Assembly: GCA_035517775.1 (NCBI GenBank)
Contig: DATIYF010000006.1
Location: 1-63,902, forward strand
DNA length: 63,902 nt
Origin: DATIYF01 sp035517775
GTDB lineage: Bacteria; Acidobacteriota; Terriglobia; Terriglobales; Acidobacteriaceae
Reading direction: 5' to 3'
Positions 34,022 through 42,458 of this stretch are shown one piece after another. The notes beneath the pieces are model-generated. The model saw only the letters and a list, made by a program, of their open reading frames with translations, was not told the origin of the DNA and made no database searches. The translations under genes and the position numbers were made by a program. Positions within the stretch are counted from its first letter, which is position 1. Each line of letters starts with the position of its first letter.

Positions 34022-36271
34022 ATGGTGCCGGTTTCCCGCCTTCGACACTGGTTTGCGCTTGGCGCGATCGTCGCGGTTCTCGTAGTCGCGGGAACCTACT
34101 TCTACGCCCGCCATCGCCTGCAGAATGCGCTGAAGGAAGTTCCCGGCAGAATGGGCATCGAGATCCAGCAGAGCGCCCAGGGGTTTACGGTTTCGAAGTC
34201 CGAGGAAGGGCATACCATCTTCAAAATCCAGGCCAGCAAGGCGGTGCAATACAAGCAGGGCGGTCTGGCCGAACTGCACGACGTGCAGATCACGGTATAC
34301 GGCCGCGACTCCAGCCGCTTCGACCAGGTTTACGGCTCAGACTTCGAATACGACCCGCAAAGGGGCACGGCCACCGCCAAAGGCCAGGTGCAGATTGATC
34401 TTGAGGCAAACCCCGCTGGCCTGAACAGCCCTGACCAGACGGCTCCCCAGGAACTCAAGAATCCCATTCACCTTGTCACCAGCAACCTGGTCTTCAACAA
34501 AGATGGCGACGCCTCCACCAGGGAGAAAGTCACCTTCAGCATTCCGCAGGCCACCGGCAGTGCCGTCGGCGTGAGCTATCTGGCCAAAACCAGCACTCTG
34601 ACCCTGCTTTCCGACGTGCAGGTGGAAGTCAAAGGCCCGGACGCTGCCACGCTGGCAGCCGAGCGGGCGACGATCACGAAAACTCCCCGCACTATTACTT
34701 TCATTCAGCCGCGGATCAGGCGCGCCGGCCAGTTCCTGCAGGCCGCCGAGGGAACGCTCTTTCTTCGCCCTGATAATGCCCTGGAGCACATGCTGGCGAA
34801 AGGCGACGTGCGGGTGCGCACGCAGGGGAAACAGCCGGCCGAGGTGCAGGCCGCTCAGCTCGATCTGATACTGGTTCCTCCAGATACACTTCTCCGCACC
34901 GCGACCTTTTCCGGCGGCGTGCACCTCGAAGGCGGCGGGCCTGAGCCCATGGAAGGTCAGGCAGGCACTGCCGTAGTGAATTTTTCCGGCAAGAACATTC
35001 TGAATTCTGTTCGCGCCGGCCAGAACGTGAGGCTGATTGAGCACCAGAAGTCTGCGGCTGGCGCAAACGCGGCGCAGGATGTCGAGATCCAGGCCTCGGC
35101 CATGGATTTCCGCGTCGCCGGCGGCCGCCGCCTCGACCTGGTTCAAACCCCCGGCGCAGGCAAAATCATGATTCGCCCCACCGGCGGAGCCGCGGCGGGC
35201 CAGGATACAGAGGTGACCGCAGCCCGGCTCGAAGCGCGATTTACCCCGCTGGGCCAACTCGCCTCCGTGCACGGCGCGCCTGAGGCGCGCATCGTCAACC
35301 ACAATCCCGGCCAGCCCGACGGGGTGAGTACCAGCGACGCCCTCGAGGCCACATTCACTCCCGGGCACGCTATGGAATCCATCGTGCAGCAGGGGAATGT
35401 CACCTACTCAGATGGGCAGCGAAAAGCCTGGGGCGAGCACGCCCGCTACACCCTGGCCGATCAGATGCTGACGCTCACCGGAAGTCCGCGCGTTAGCGAT
35501 GGCGGCATGACCACCACAGCCCGCACCATGCGCCTGAATCGTTCCACCGGTGATGCTGTTGCCGAGGGTGAGGTGAAAACCACCTATAGCGACCTGAAGC
35601 CTGAGCCCAACGGCGCTCTGCTGGCCTCGGGCAGCCCCATCCATGTCACCGCTCAGGGCATGACCGCGCATCGCAGCCCGGCCGTGGCTTTATACACCGG
35701 CGCGGTTCGCCTCTGGCAGGATGCCAATGTCGTGGAAGCGCCTTCCATCGAATTCGACCGCGATCACCGCTCGGTCCTGGCCCAGGGATCAGCCAGTCAT
35801 GCCGTTTCCACCGTACTGGTGGAGACCAGCAAGCAGGGGAAGGTCACACCCGTGAACGTCAGTTCAGCGCGGCTGGCTTACGCCGACGCTGAACGACGCG
35901 CCCACTTCCAAGGAAATGTCATTGCCAGAGGCGCCGACTACACTCTTACCGCCCGCCAGATGGATGTTTATCTTCAGGCCCGAGGCATATCTGACAGTCA
36001 AGCCGTGGCGAACGCCGGAAAGATTGACCGCGTTGTCGCTCAGGGCGAGGTGAAGGTCACTCAGCCCACCCGCAAAGCGACGGGCGACCGTCTCATCTAT
36101 ACCTCGGCAGACGAAAAATTCGTCCTCACCGGCGGTCCGCCTAGCATTTTTGATGCCGAACGAGGCAAGATTACCGGCGTTTCGTTGACTTTCTACGAAC
36201 ACGATGATAGGGTGCAGGTGGAAGGCAGCGCTACTTCCCCAAGCGTAACTGAGACGCGAGTGGCACGATAA
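34022..36271 (+). CDS. Fused LptC-LptA lipopolysaccharide bridge protein
   Basis: 749 residues. An N-terminal membrane helix (about residues 8-28; FALGAIVAVLVVAGTYFYAR) is followed by an LptC-like domain and then multiple OstA/LptA beta-jellyroll units (FNKDGDASTREKVTFSIPQA; MLAKGDVRVRTQGKQP; LEATFTPGHAMESIVQQGNV; AVAEGEVKTTYSDL; RVVAQGEVKVTQPTRKATGD). In E. coli LptC (191 residues) and LptA (185) are separate; here one chain covers both and is about twice their sum, so it may form a long periplasmic groove for lipid A transport. It ends directly at lptB: the TAA stop is followed at once by the ATG. Confidence 0.85.
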   Translation: MVPVSRLRHWFALGAIVAVLVVAGTYFYARHRLQNALKEVPGRMGIEIQQSAQGFTVSKSEEGHTIFKIQASKAVQYKQGGLAELHDVQITVYGRDSSRFDQVYGSDFEYDPQRGTATAKGQVQIDLEANPAGLNSPDQTAPQELKNPIHLVTSNLVFNKDGDASTREKVTFSIPQATGSAVGVSYLAKTSTLTLLSDVQVEVKGPDAATLAAERATITKTPRTITFIQPRIRRAGQFLQAAEGTLFLRPDNALEHMLAKGDVRVRTQGKQPAEVQAAQLDLILVPPDTLLRTATFSGGVHLEGGGPEPMEGQAGTAVVNFSGKNILNSVRAGQNVRLIEHQKSAAGANAAQDVEIQASAMDFRVAGGRRLDLVQTPGAGKIMIRPTGGAAAGQDTEVTAARLEARFTPLGQLASVHGAPEARIVNHNPGQPDGVSTSDALEATFTPGHAMESIVQQGNVTYSDGQRKAWGEHARYTLADQMLTLTGSPRVSDGGMTTTARTMRLNRSTGDAVAEGEVKTTYSDLKPEPNGALLASGSPIHVTAQGMTAHRSPAVALYTGAVRLWQDANVVEAPSIEFDRDHRSVLAQGSASHAVSTVLVETSKQGKVTPVNVSSARLAYADAERRAHFQGNVIARGADYTLTARQMDVYLQARGISDSQAVANAGKIDRVVAQGEVKVTQPTRKATGDRLIYTSADEKFVLTGGPPSIFDAERGKITGVSLTFYEHDDRVQVEGSATSPSVTETRVAR

Positions 36272-37000
36272 ATGCGTACGCTGGCCACCGACGAAATTGG
36301 CAAGTCGTACCGTGGCCGCCGGGTCGTAAATGGAGTCAGCCTTCGCGTCGAGCAGGGTGAAGTTGTTGGTTTGCTTGGGCCTAACGGGGCTGGCAAGACC
36401 ACTACGTTTTACGCCATTGTAGGGCTCATCCCCCCTGATACAGGCCGGGTCCTCGTGGACGATGAGGACATCACTGACGTGCCTATGTACTTGAGGGCAC
36501 GGCAGTTTGGCATCAGTTATCTCCCGCAAGAGGCTTCTGTGTTTCGCAAGCTTACCGTAGAGGAGAACATCCTCGCGGTACTTGAGGCGCAGCCTATCTC
36601 CTGGCATGAGCGCCGGGAGAAGATGGAGAAGTTGATTGATCAGTTGGGGTTAGAGCATATCCGGCAGAATCTGGGATACGCCCTTTCCGGTGGCGAGCGG
36701 CGCCGCGTGGAGATCGCCCGGGCCTTGTGCATCAACCCGGCATTTACTTTGCTCGACGAGCCGTTTTCCGGGATTGACCCCATCGCCGTGCTCGATTTGC
36801 AGAAGATCATCAGCGATATGAAGGCCAGCGGCATAGGAGTTCTGATCACCGATCACAACGTGCGGGAGACGTTGTCGGTCACCGACCGGGCCTACATCAT
36901 TGATGATGGCCGCATCTTCCGCCAGGGCGTGCCCGAGCAACTGGCCAGCGACCCGGAAGTGCGGCGCGTGTATTTGGGAGAGAGTTTTTCGTTAGTGTGA
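36272..37000 (+). CDS. lptB: LPS export ABC transporter ATPase LptB
   Basis: Cytoplasmic ATPase that powers LptFG extraction of lipopolysaccharide from the inner membrane. 242 residues, the standard length. Walker A GPNGAGKTT, Q-loop YLPQEASVFRKLTVEEN, signature LSGGERRRVEIARAL, Walker B FTLLDEPFSGIDP and switch ITDHNVRETL are all intact. The start codon follows the stop of the LptC/LptA-like gene without a gap, so translation is probably coupled. The order lptC-lptA-lptB-rpoN-hpf is the same as in E. coli. LptF/G are not in the window. Confidence 0.96.
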   Translation: MRTLATDEIGKSYRGRRVVNGVSLRVEQGEVVGLLGPNGAGKTTTFYAIVGLIPPDTGRVLVDDEDITDVPMYLRARQFGISYLPQEASVFRKLTVEENILAVLEAQPISWHERREKMEKLIDQLGLEHIRQNLGYALSGGERRRVEIARALCINPAFTLLDEPFSGIDPIAVLDLQKIISDMKASGIGVLITDHNVRETLSVTDRAYIIDDGRIFRQGVPEQLASDPEVRRVYLGESFSLV

Positions 37001-37005
37001 AGGCT

Positions 37006-37090
37006 TTCAGCGATCAGCCCTCAGCTCTCAGGGCGAGAGCTCCCGGCTGTGCCGGAAACGGATCGCTGAAGGCTGATGGCTGACAGCTCA
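37006..37090. repeat. Inverted array of TCAGCNN heptamers
   Basis: Left arm 37007-37034: four consecutive 7-bp units TCAGCGA, TCAGCCC, TCAGCTC, TCAGGGC. Right arm 37061-37090, read on the minus strand: TGAGCTG, TCAGCCA, TCAGCCT, TCAGCGA. The outermost 10 bp (TTCAGCGATC / GATCGCTGAA) are perfectly complementary. It fills nearly all of the 94-bp gap between lptB and rpoN. Confidence 0.75.
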
Positions 37091-37094
37091 CTTT

Positions 37095-38843
37095 ATGGTT
37101 CTACTCCAGCCAAAGTTGCACCTGAAGGTCTCGCAGCGGCAGATCCTTACCCCAGGCCTGGTGCAGATGGTCAGCGTGCTTGCGCTCAACAAGCTTGAGC
37201 TCAAGGACATGATTACGGCCGAGATGGTGGAAAATCCGGTGCTGGAGGAGCTCGAAGATTCGGTCCCTCTTATAGATGATGTCGGCCGCCGCGAAGAAGC
37301 CCGCGAACGCGAAGCCGCCGCTCCCGGAGAAGAAGCGCCCCCCGCTACCCCTGAAGAAAAGAAAGACCCTTTCGAAGAAATTGATTTCGGCTCGTTTTTT
37401 CAGGAATATCTTGATCCCGGCTATCGCAGCAACCGCGAGCTGGAAGACGTCGAGCGCCCCTCGTTCGAGAATTTCCTCTCCAAACCGAGCAACCTGACCG
37501 ATCACCTGATGTGGCAGCTGGGCTCGGTGCCCACCACTCCGAAAGTGCGCGAGGCCGCCGAACTGGTGATCGGAAACCTCAGCGAAGACGGTTATCTCAT
37601 CGCCAGCGACGAAGAGATGATGGGGATTGCGCCGCCCTCGGCACCCGAAGCCGACGCCAGCGCTCTGGAGAACGTAGTCAAAGACGCCGCCGCGCTTGGC
37701 CTGGGCGAGGCCCTGGCCGAAGATTCGGTCGAGCCGGTCGCTTCCTTCGACGACGCGTTACCCGCCAGCGAGCTGGCCGAACTCCCCGGCATCTCTGCCG
37801 CCGTGGCCGTGGCCGCTGCGCCCGAAGCACCCGCTGTCCCGGCCCGGCCCGTGCCGCCCGCTTTCAAGCCCAGCTTCAGCCGTGAAGATCTGCACGAGGC
37901 CATCGAACTGGTGCGCCAGCTTGATCCGCCCGGCGTCGCCTGCCGCGACCTGCGCGAGTGCCTGCTCTACCAGCTTCGCCATCAACAGCAGCAGTTGGCC
38001 GCCAGCAGCAGGAATGGCAATGCTGAGTCGGCCGCCCAGCTCATCGCCGACGCCATCGCCGTTGCCGATCAGCATCTGCGCGCGCTGCAGAATAAGCAAT
38101 ACAAAGAAATCTCGCGGGCGATCGGCCGTCCTGCAGAGGCTGTCCAGCAGGCGCTCGAGTACATCCGCACCCTTGATCCCCGGCCCGGTCTGCGCTACAA
38201 CACCGTTCAACCGCGTCTCATCGAGCCGGATGTGGCCTTTGTCAAGCACGGCGACGAATGGCTGGTGATGATGAACGAAGATGACGTTCCCCAGCTTCGC
38301 CTCAACCCGGCCTACAAGCGCCTGCTCAGCCGCGATACCCAGGACAAAGATACCCGCAACTACGTGAAAGAGCGCTACAAGAGCGCCATTCAGCTCATCA
38401 AGAACATCGAGCAGCGCAAGCAGACCATTCTCAAAGTCTGCTATTGCATCGTCACCCGCCAACAGGACTTCCTGGAGCAGGGAATTGATCAACTGAAGCC
38501 GATGATGATCAAAGAGGTGGCGGAAGAGATCGGGGTGCACCCTTCCACCGTGAGCCGGGCGGTGGCCAACAAATATGCCCACACTCCCCAGGGCGTCTTC
38601 GAGTTGCGCTACTTCTTCAGCGAGAGCGTGAATGGGCCGGAAGGCGGCAACACTTCGCTCCTCATTCTCAAGCGCCGGGTCAAGAAACTGATCGAGGAAG
38701 AAGACCCCAGCCGGCCGCTGACCGACGAGCAGATCACCCGCATTCTGCAGTCACAGGGCATTCAGGTGACACGGCGCACGGTTGCGAAATACCGCGAAGA
38801 TATGCGCATCCCCAGCACGCATCAACGCAGAGTGAAGAAGTAA
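37095..38843 (+). CDS. rpoN: RNA polymerase sigma-54 factor
   Basis: Recruits RNA polymerase to -24/-12 promoters, opened by AAA+ activators. 582 residues, longer than the usual 430-480. Region I (LKVSQRQILTPGLVQMVSVL), the core-binding region (RQLDPPGVACRDLRECLLYQ), the HTH (GVHPSTVSRAVANKY) and the RpoN box (RRTVAKYRED) are all present. An Ala/Pro-rich insert of about 85 residues (approximately 175-260) interrupts the core-binding domain between SEDGYLIASDEE and the SREDLHEAIELV helix. The start is 5 bp after a heptamer repeat. It belongs to the lptC/A-lptB-rpoN-hpf cluster; two sigma-54 activators lie 11-16 kb downstream. Confidence 0.95.
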   Translation: MVLLQPKLHLKVSQRQILTPGLVQMVSVLALNKLELKDMITAEMVENPVLEELEDSVPLIDDVGRREEAREREAAAPGEEAPPATPEEKKDPFEEIDFGSFFQEYLDPGYRSNRELEDVERPSFENFLSKPSNLTDHLMWQLGSVPTTPKVREAAELVIGNLSEDGYLIASDEEMMGIAPPSAPEADASALENVVKDAAALGLGEALAEDSVEPVASFDDALPASELAELPGISAAVAVAAAPEAPAVPARPVPPAFKPSFSREDLHEAIELVRQLDPPGVACRDLRECLLYQLRHQQQQLAASSRNGNAESAAQLIADAIAVADQHLRALQNKQYKEISRAIGRPAEAVQQALEYIRTLDPRPGLRYNTVQPRLIEPDVAFVKHGDEWLVMMNEDDVPQLRLNPAYKRLLSRDTQDKDTRNYVKERYKSAIQLIKNIEQRKQTILKVCYCIVTRQQDFLEQGIDQLKPMMIKEVAEEIGVHPSTVSRAVANKYAHTPQGVFELRYFFSESVNGPEGGNTSLLILKRRVKKLIEEEDPSRPLTDEQITRILQSQGIQVTRRTVAKYREDMRIPSTHQRRVKK

Positions 38844-38862
38844 CTGAGAACCGGGTTCTCAG
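38844..38862. repeat. Perfect palindrome right after rpoN
   Basis: CTGAGAACC-G-GGTTCTCAG: two 9-bp arms around one base, starting one base after the rpoN stop codon. No T-run follows, so it is not a classical terminator, though the RNA could fold into a hairpin. Confidence 0.6.
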
Positions 38863-38919
38863 AACTGAATCAAAGAATGGAATAGCTGAGAGCCTGGCGT
38901 TTATAAAGGTCGAGGCTTT

Positions 38920-39032
38920 GTCATTCCAACAATCGCAGCGACGAGGAAGCTGCTCTTATCTGACACAGGAAAGGCAGATTTCTCGCTGCGCTCGAAATGA
39001 CAATGATGCTCGAAATGAACAATGACAATGAC
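38920..39032. repeat. Degenerate inverted repeat and AATGAC short repeats
   Basis: Arm GTCATTCC...GCAGCGACGAGGAAGCTGC (38920-38953) is complementary in outline to GGCAGATTTCTCGCTGCGCTCGAAATGAC (38973-39001), written here in two pieces: GGCAGATTTCTCGC and TGCGCTCGAAATGAC. Several AATGAC/AATGAA units follow up to 39032. This kind of element recurs between genes in many environmental genomes. Confidence 0.5.
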
Positions 39033-39223
39033 AGGAACACGCCCCGGGTCGTCTTGCAGAACTAAGCTTTTTGCGGTCTCGGCGCTTTCTTTGCGTGCCC
39101 GTCGGTTAAAATCCTTTTGCAGGCGCCAGCAGACTTCTTAGCGCCAGAGGCTCCGCCGGGATCGCAGAAGTAGGGCCCCGCAGTCAGCTTCATCGCTCCT
39201 TCAAACTTCATTCCGAGGCTGCC

Positions 39224-39817
39224 ATGAACGTCGAATACACCGGCAGGCAGTACGAAATCACTCCCGCAATCCGCAGAGAAGTAGAAACCGGCCTGGCAAA
39301 AATCCGCAAAATCTTAAGAGATAAATTCGAGACCAAGGTCATCCTCACCGTCGAGAAACACCGCCACCGGGCGGAAATCACCATCAGCCCGCGCAAGGGT
39401 CCGCTGGTGGGGCTGGCGCAGGCGCGCGACATGAGCTCCGCCATCAGCGAAGCCATCGAGCACCTGGAAAAGCAGGCGGTGAAGTACAAGACCCGCTGGC
39501 GCAGCAAGAAGCGCCACGATCACGAGAAGTGGAATGGCAAGTCCAAGCCGGAAGAGACCCGGGTCGCGGTCGGGCCGGCGAAGTCCACGGCCGTGCCCAT
39601 GACCGTGCACAAGTTTCCCGCCGTGGCCAAAACCACCGAAGTTCACCTGGTGCAGGCGAGCGATTCCGTGGCCCTTCGCCCCATGACGCTCGAAGAAGCC
39701 ATCAAGGAATGCCACTTCCGCGACCGCGATGTGTTTGTCTTTCGCGATCTGAAGGGCAAGGTGATGGTCCTGCACCGCACCCGCGAAGGCAAGATGGAGC
39801 TGATCGAAGCGCCGTAA
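39224..39817 (+). CDS. hpf: Ribosome hibernation promoting factor, long form
   Basis: Binds the 30S subunit and joins two 70S ribosomes into inactive 100S dimers in slow growth. 197 residues: an N-terminal beta-alpha-beta domain (MNVEYTGRQYEITPAIRREV; RAEITISPRKGPLVG; EAIEHLEKQAVKYKTR), a basic linker, and a C-terminal dimerisation domain (MTLEEAIKECHFRDRDVFVF; VLHRTREGKMELI) that marks the long HPF type. The ATG is preceded by GAGG, about 8 bases away. Its location after rpoN is the same as in E. coli, but no ptsN or rapZ follows here. Confidence 0.94.
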   Translation: MNVEYTGRQYEITPAIRREVETGLAKIRKILRDKFETKVILTVEKHRHRAEITISPRKGPLVGLAQARDMSSAISEAIEHLEKQAVKYKTRWRSKKRHDHEKWNGKSKPEETRVAVGPAKSTAVPMTVHKFPAVAKTTEVHLVQASDSVALRPMTLEEAIKECHFRDRDVFVFRDLKGKVMVLHRTREGKMELIEAP

Positions 39818-39876
39818 ATTGCGCGTCCCCCTTTTGCCCGGGTGGGGAACGCCGGCCTCCGCTGTCCCCGGCCTGC

Positions 39877-42027
39877 CTAGCGATAAGCGGCCAACTCTTT
39901 CGCCGCCCGCTCCAGCGCCGCCGTCAATGCCGCAAGCTGCTCCCGCGTGCGTTCGGCGTCCTGCTTGTCAATGGCCTCATTCACGCCCGGAATTACCACT
40001 GCGGCATATCCCGTATATTCTCCGGGCGCATAAATCGCGTGGTGATACCAGGGCCGGTTGGGCAGGCCATCGGGCAGCAGCAACGCGCGCTCGGCCTGAC
40101 GCAGAGTCTGGTTCAGCTTAGCCAGATCGCGCGGCGTCTTCTGCTGTTTTGCCCAGATCTTCGCGCCCGCCTGCTCGAATTTGCGGGCGGCCTGCGCCGC
40201 CGCGTCAAAGCTCGGGGCCTGCGCCCCCAGTTGCTCTTCCGCCTTCTTGCGCGCCGCCTCAACGTAGGCCGAGATTTCCTTGCCATAGTCGGCGTAGTTG
40301 TAGGGCAGCACATCGGCATCTGCCATGCGCACACCCAGCAAGCCAAAGACTCGCGCCATCTCCTGCTCGTAAACGAAATCCGGGTCGCCGAATTTCGTGA
40401 ACCACTGGAAATCATCGAACACCGAGTGGTAAACCCCGTAGGGCCCGGTGGACCCGATGTCGGTCGAGGGAACGCCCAGGTGCTGCAGGAAAGCGGTGTA
40501 GTCGGAGCCGCTGCCCAAATCGCCCACGGGAGCGTCTCCACCTGGCGCCGCCGGCTCGCGGCGGTTGTTGTTGTTCTCCTGGGTGGGTTCGCGGCTGGGC
40601 TGGCTTGCCTTGAGCCAGACGTCGTACAGCATGCCGCCCTGCGGGCTGGGCACGACTTTGGTTATATCGCGAATGTACTGTTTCAGGCTGGGCACCGCCG
40701 ACGCCCCAAACTTCGGCCCGGCCACGGCCACATCCATATTGAAGTACGCATCCGCATTGGCCAGTTCTGCGGCGTGCTGCTCAGCCCATTCCGTCGAGCC
40801 CATCAGCCCCTCTTCTTCCGCATCCCAGCTGCCGAAGACCAAAGTCCGCTTGGGCTTCCAGCCTGATTTCAGCAGTTCCCCCACGCCCCGTACCGCTTCC
40901 AGCATGGAAGCCGTGCCGCTGTTGGGATCCACCGCCCCATACACCCAGCCATCGCGATGGTTGCCCAGAACCACCCACTCGTTGGGGTCCTCGCTGCCCG
41001 TCACTCGCCCAATCACATCCCAGATGGTGCGGTACTGGTAGTCCTGCTTCAGGCGCATATGCACCTTCACCGGCCCAGGGCCCACGTGATAGGTGAAAGG
41101 CAGCGAGCCCTGCCAGTCGCGGGGAGAATCCGGGCCGCCGAGGTGCTCCAGAATCGGCCAGGCATCGTGGTAAGAAAGCGGCGTGCAGGGAATTTTGGGC
41201 ATCTGCGCCGATTTTTCCGGCGGAGTGCGCTCCGACTCGGGCAACGAAGGCACCGAGGCAATTCCCGGCGTGGTCGGGTCGCCGGCGAATTCGAACATGT
41301 AGCCGATGGAGCCGCGCTGCACTCCCGTATCCGGCCGCCACGGACCGAGGGGATACTTGTCGCCGCGCCGCCAGCCATCGTCGTAAGGATCGGAGTAGAT
41401 AATCACGCCGGCTGCGCCATGCTCCTGGGCCACAAAGACCTTCACCCCCCGGAAATTCTGGCCATAGCGCACCAGCACGATTTTTCCCCGAACATCAACT
41501 TTCATCTGCGCCAGCTTCTTGAAATCTTCGGGCGTGCCGTAGTTGGCATAGACCACATCCGCTTCCACGTCGCCGGAGGGCGACATGCCCTGGAAGGGCA
41601 TCACCACCCGCGGATCGTTGTCGTAAGGGTCGCCCTCCACATGCTCGGGTGTGGGCCCGTGCATATGAACGCCGGCCGGCGCGGTCACATCCACGCTGAT
41701 CTCCGAGGGATAGTTGATCCAGACTTTGTACTCGACGGTTTCGGTCTCCAGGCCCGCCTCGCGGAATTTCTGGGCCACGAAATCGGCGGTCGCCTTGTCT
41801 TCCGGGGTTCCTGCCATGTGCGGCGCCTGGGTCAAAACTCGCAGGTCTTCTTTCGCCAGCTTGGGATCGGGTACCGCCAGAAAACGCGATTCGACCGAGT
41901 TTTCCGCGGCCGGGTCGTGAAATCCAGAGAGGGTTGGGCCTGCATCGGGCGCGGCGCCACGGCCGCTCATCGCCAGACAGGCAAACAGCAAAATGCTGAG
42001 AGGGAGGGCAAAATATAGGGCTTTCAT
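39877..42027 (-). CDS. M28 metallopeptidase, glutamate carboxypeptidase II type
   Basis: 716 residues. A signal peptide with a possible lipobox (LLFAC, Cys17), a PA domain (about 115-300), a zinc peptidase domain with all ligands in place (H357, D367, E404/E405, D432, H534) and a C-terminal TFR-like dimerisation domain. The spacing is very close to human glutamate carboxypeptidase II (H377, D387, E424/425, D453, H553). Probably a secreted or periplasmic di-zinc exopeptidase for peptides or gamma-glutamyl compounds. A short Asn/Arg/Glu/Pro insert (about 478-500) lies in the loop before GSGSDYTAF. It is convergent with hpf. Confidence 0.9.
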   Translation of the reverse strand: MKALYFALPLSILLFACLAMSGRGAAPDAGPTLSGFHDPAAENSVESRFLAVPDPKLAKEDLRVLTQAPHMAGTPEDKATADFVAQKFREAGLETETVEYKVWINYPSEISVDVTAPAGVHMHGPTPEHVEGDPYDNDPRVVMPFQGMSPSGDVEADVVYANYGTPEDFKKLAQMKVDVRGKIVLVRYGQNFRGVKVFVAQEHGAAGVIIYSDPYDDGWRRGDKYPLGPWRPDTGVQRGSIGYMFEFAGDPTTPGIASVPSLPESERTPPEKSAQMPKIPCTPLSYHDAWPILEHLGGPDSPRDWQGSLPFTYHVGPGPVKVHMRLKQDYQYRTIWDVIGRVTGSEDPNEWVVLGNHRDGWVYGAVDPNSGTASMLEAVRGVGELLKSGWKPKRTLVFGSWDAEEEGLMGSTEWAEQHAAELANADAYFNMDVAVAGPKFGASAVPSLKQYIRDITKVVPSPQGGMLYDVWLKASQPSREPTQENNNNRREPAAPGGDAPVGDLGSGSDYTAFLQHLGVPSTDIGSTGPYGVYHSVFDDFQWFTKFGDPDFVYEQEMARVFGLLGVRMADADVLPYNYADYGKEISAYVEAARKKAEEQLGAQAPSFDAAAQAARKFEQAGAKIWAKQQKTPRDLAKLNQTLRQAERALLLPDGLPNRPWYHHAIYAPGEYTGYAAVVIPGVNEAIDKQDAERTREQLAALTAALERAAKELAAYR

Positions 42028-42458
42028 TGGGCTCCTGGCGTGAGACTCAATAACTTAACACACCAAAGTCATGAGGAAGGGTTTGTGGTGGGGGTCTTGC
42101 GGGCTAGGCTTGCCCTCAGAGCACGCGGCGAGGGCAGTGGAAATCGTGGCCTCACAGCGCAAAGTCTTGCACATGGGGGATCGGCCGCCGGAGGGGGTCA
42201 ACTTCATTCGCGCTTTTACTTTCAATACTTTACGCTGCGTATCGCAACCGCCCACAGGCACTCAAATTGCTTTTCTCACTGCCAGATAGCGCGGGATTTG
42301 TGGCTTGTTGGTTCACGCGCCGCCGTAGTAGGCTGAAAATGTTACCTATGCGATGTCCTTGTCCTAGCTTCCGCCTCGGCTGAACCGTCCGCCCGGAGTA
42401 TTCTGGGCATCATTAGTTTCACCAAATACTTAAAAGCGAACCCAGGAGGTTCAAGGAC
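42028..42458. other. Divergent intergenic region ahead of the sulfate-activation genes
   Basis: 431 bp between the M28 gene and sat/cysC. No convincing gene, RNA or riboswitch consensus. A frame at 42040-42336 lacks family features and a ribosome binding site. AT-rich pieces near 42225-42240 and 42415-42435 could carry promoters for sat/cysC, but no hexamer pair is convincing. Confidence 0.4.

Larger units (their letters stand above)
38844..39223. other. Intergenic region between rpoN and hpf
   Basis: 380 bp without a convincing gene. It contains the palindrome at its left end and the degenerate inverted repeat at 38920-39032. A weak TAAAAT at 39107-39112 could be the -10 box of hpf; no -35 matches it well. 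Confidence 0.45.

Noticed and set aside
37006..37090. Heptamer runs as a CRISPR-like array
   Set aside because: Units are 7 bp with no spacers and the arms are inverted.
42040..42336. A 98-codon frame in the region before sat/cysC
   Set aside because: No ribosome binding site, no hydrophobic or domain pattern, and mixed composition.
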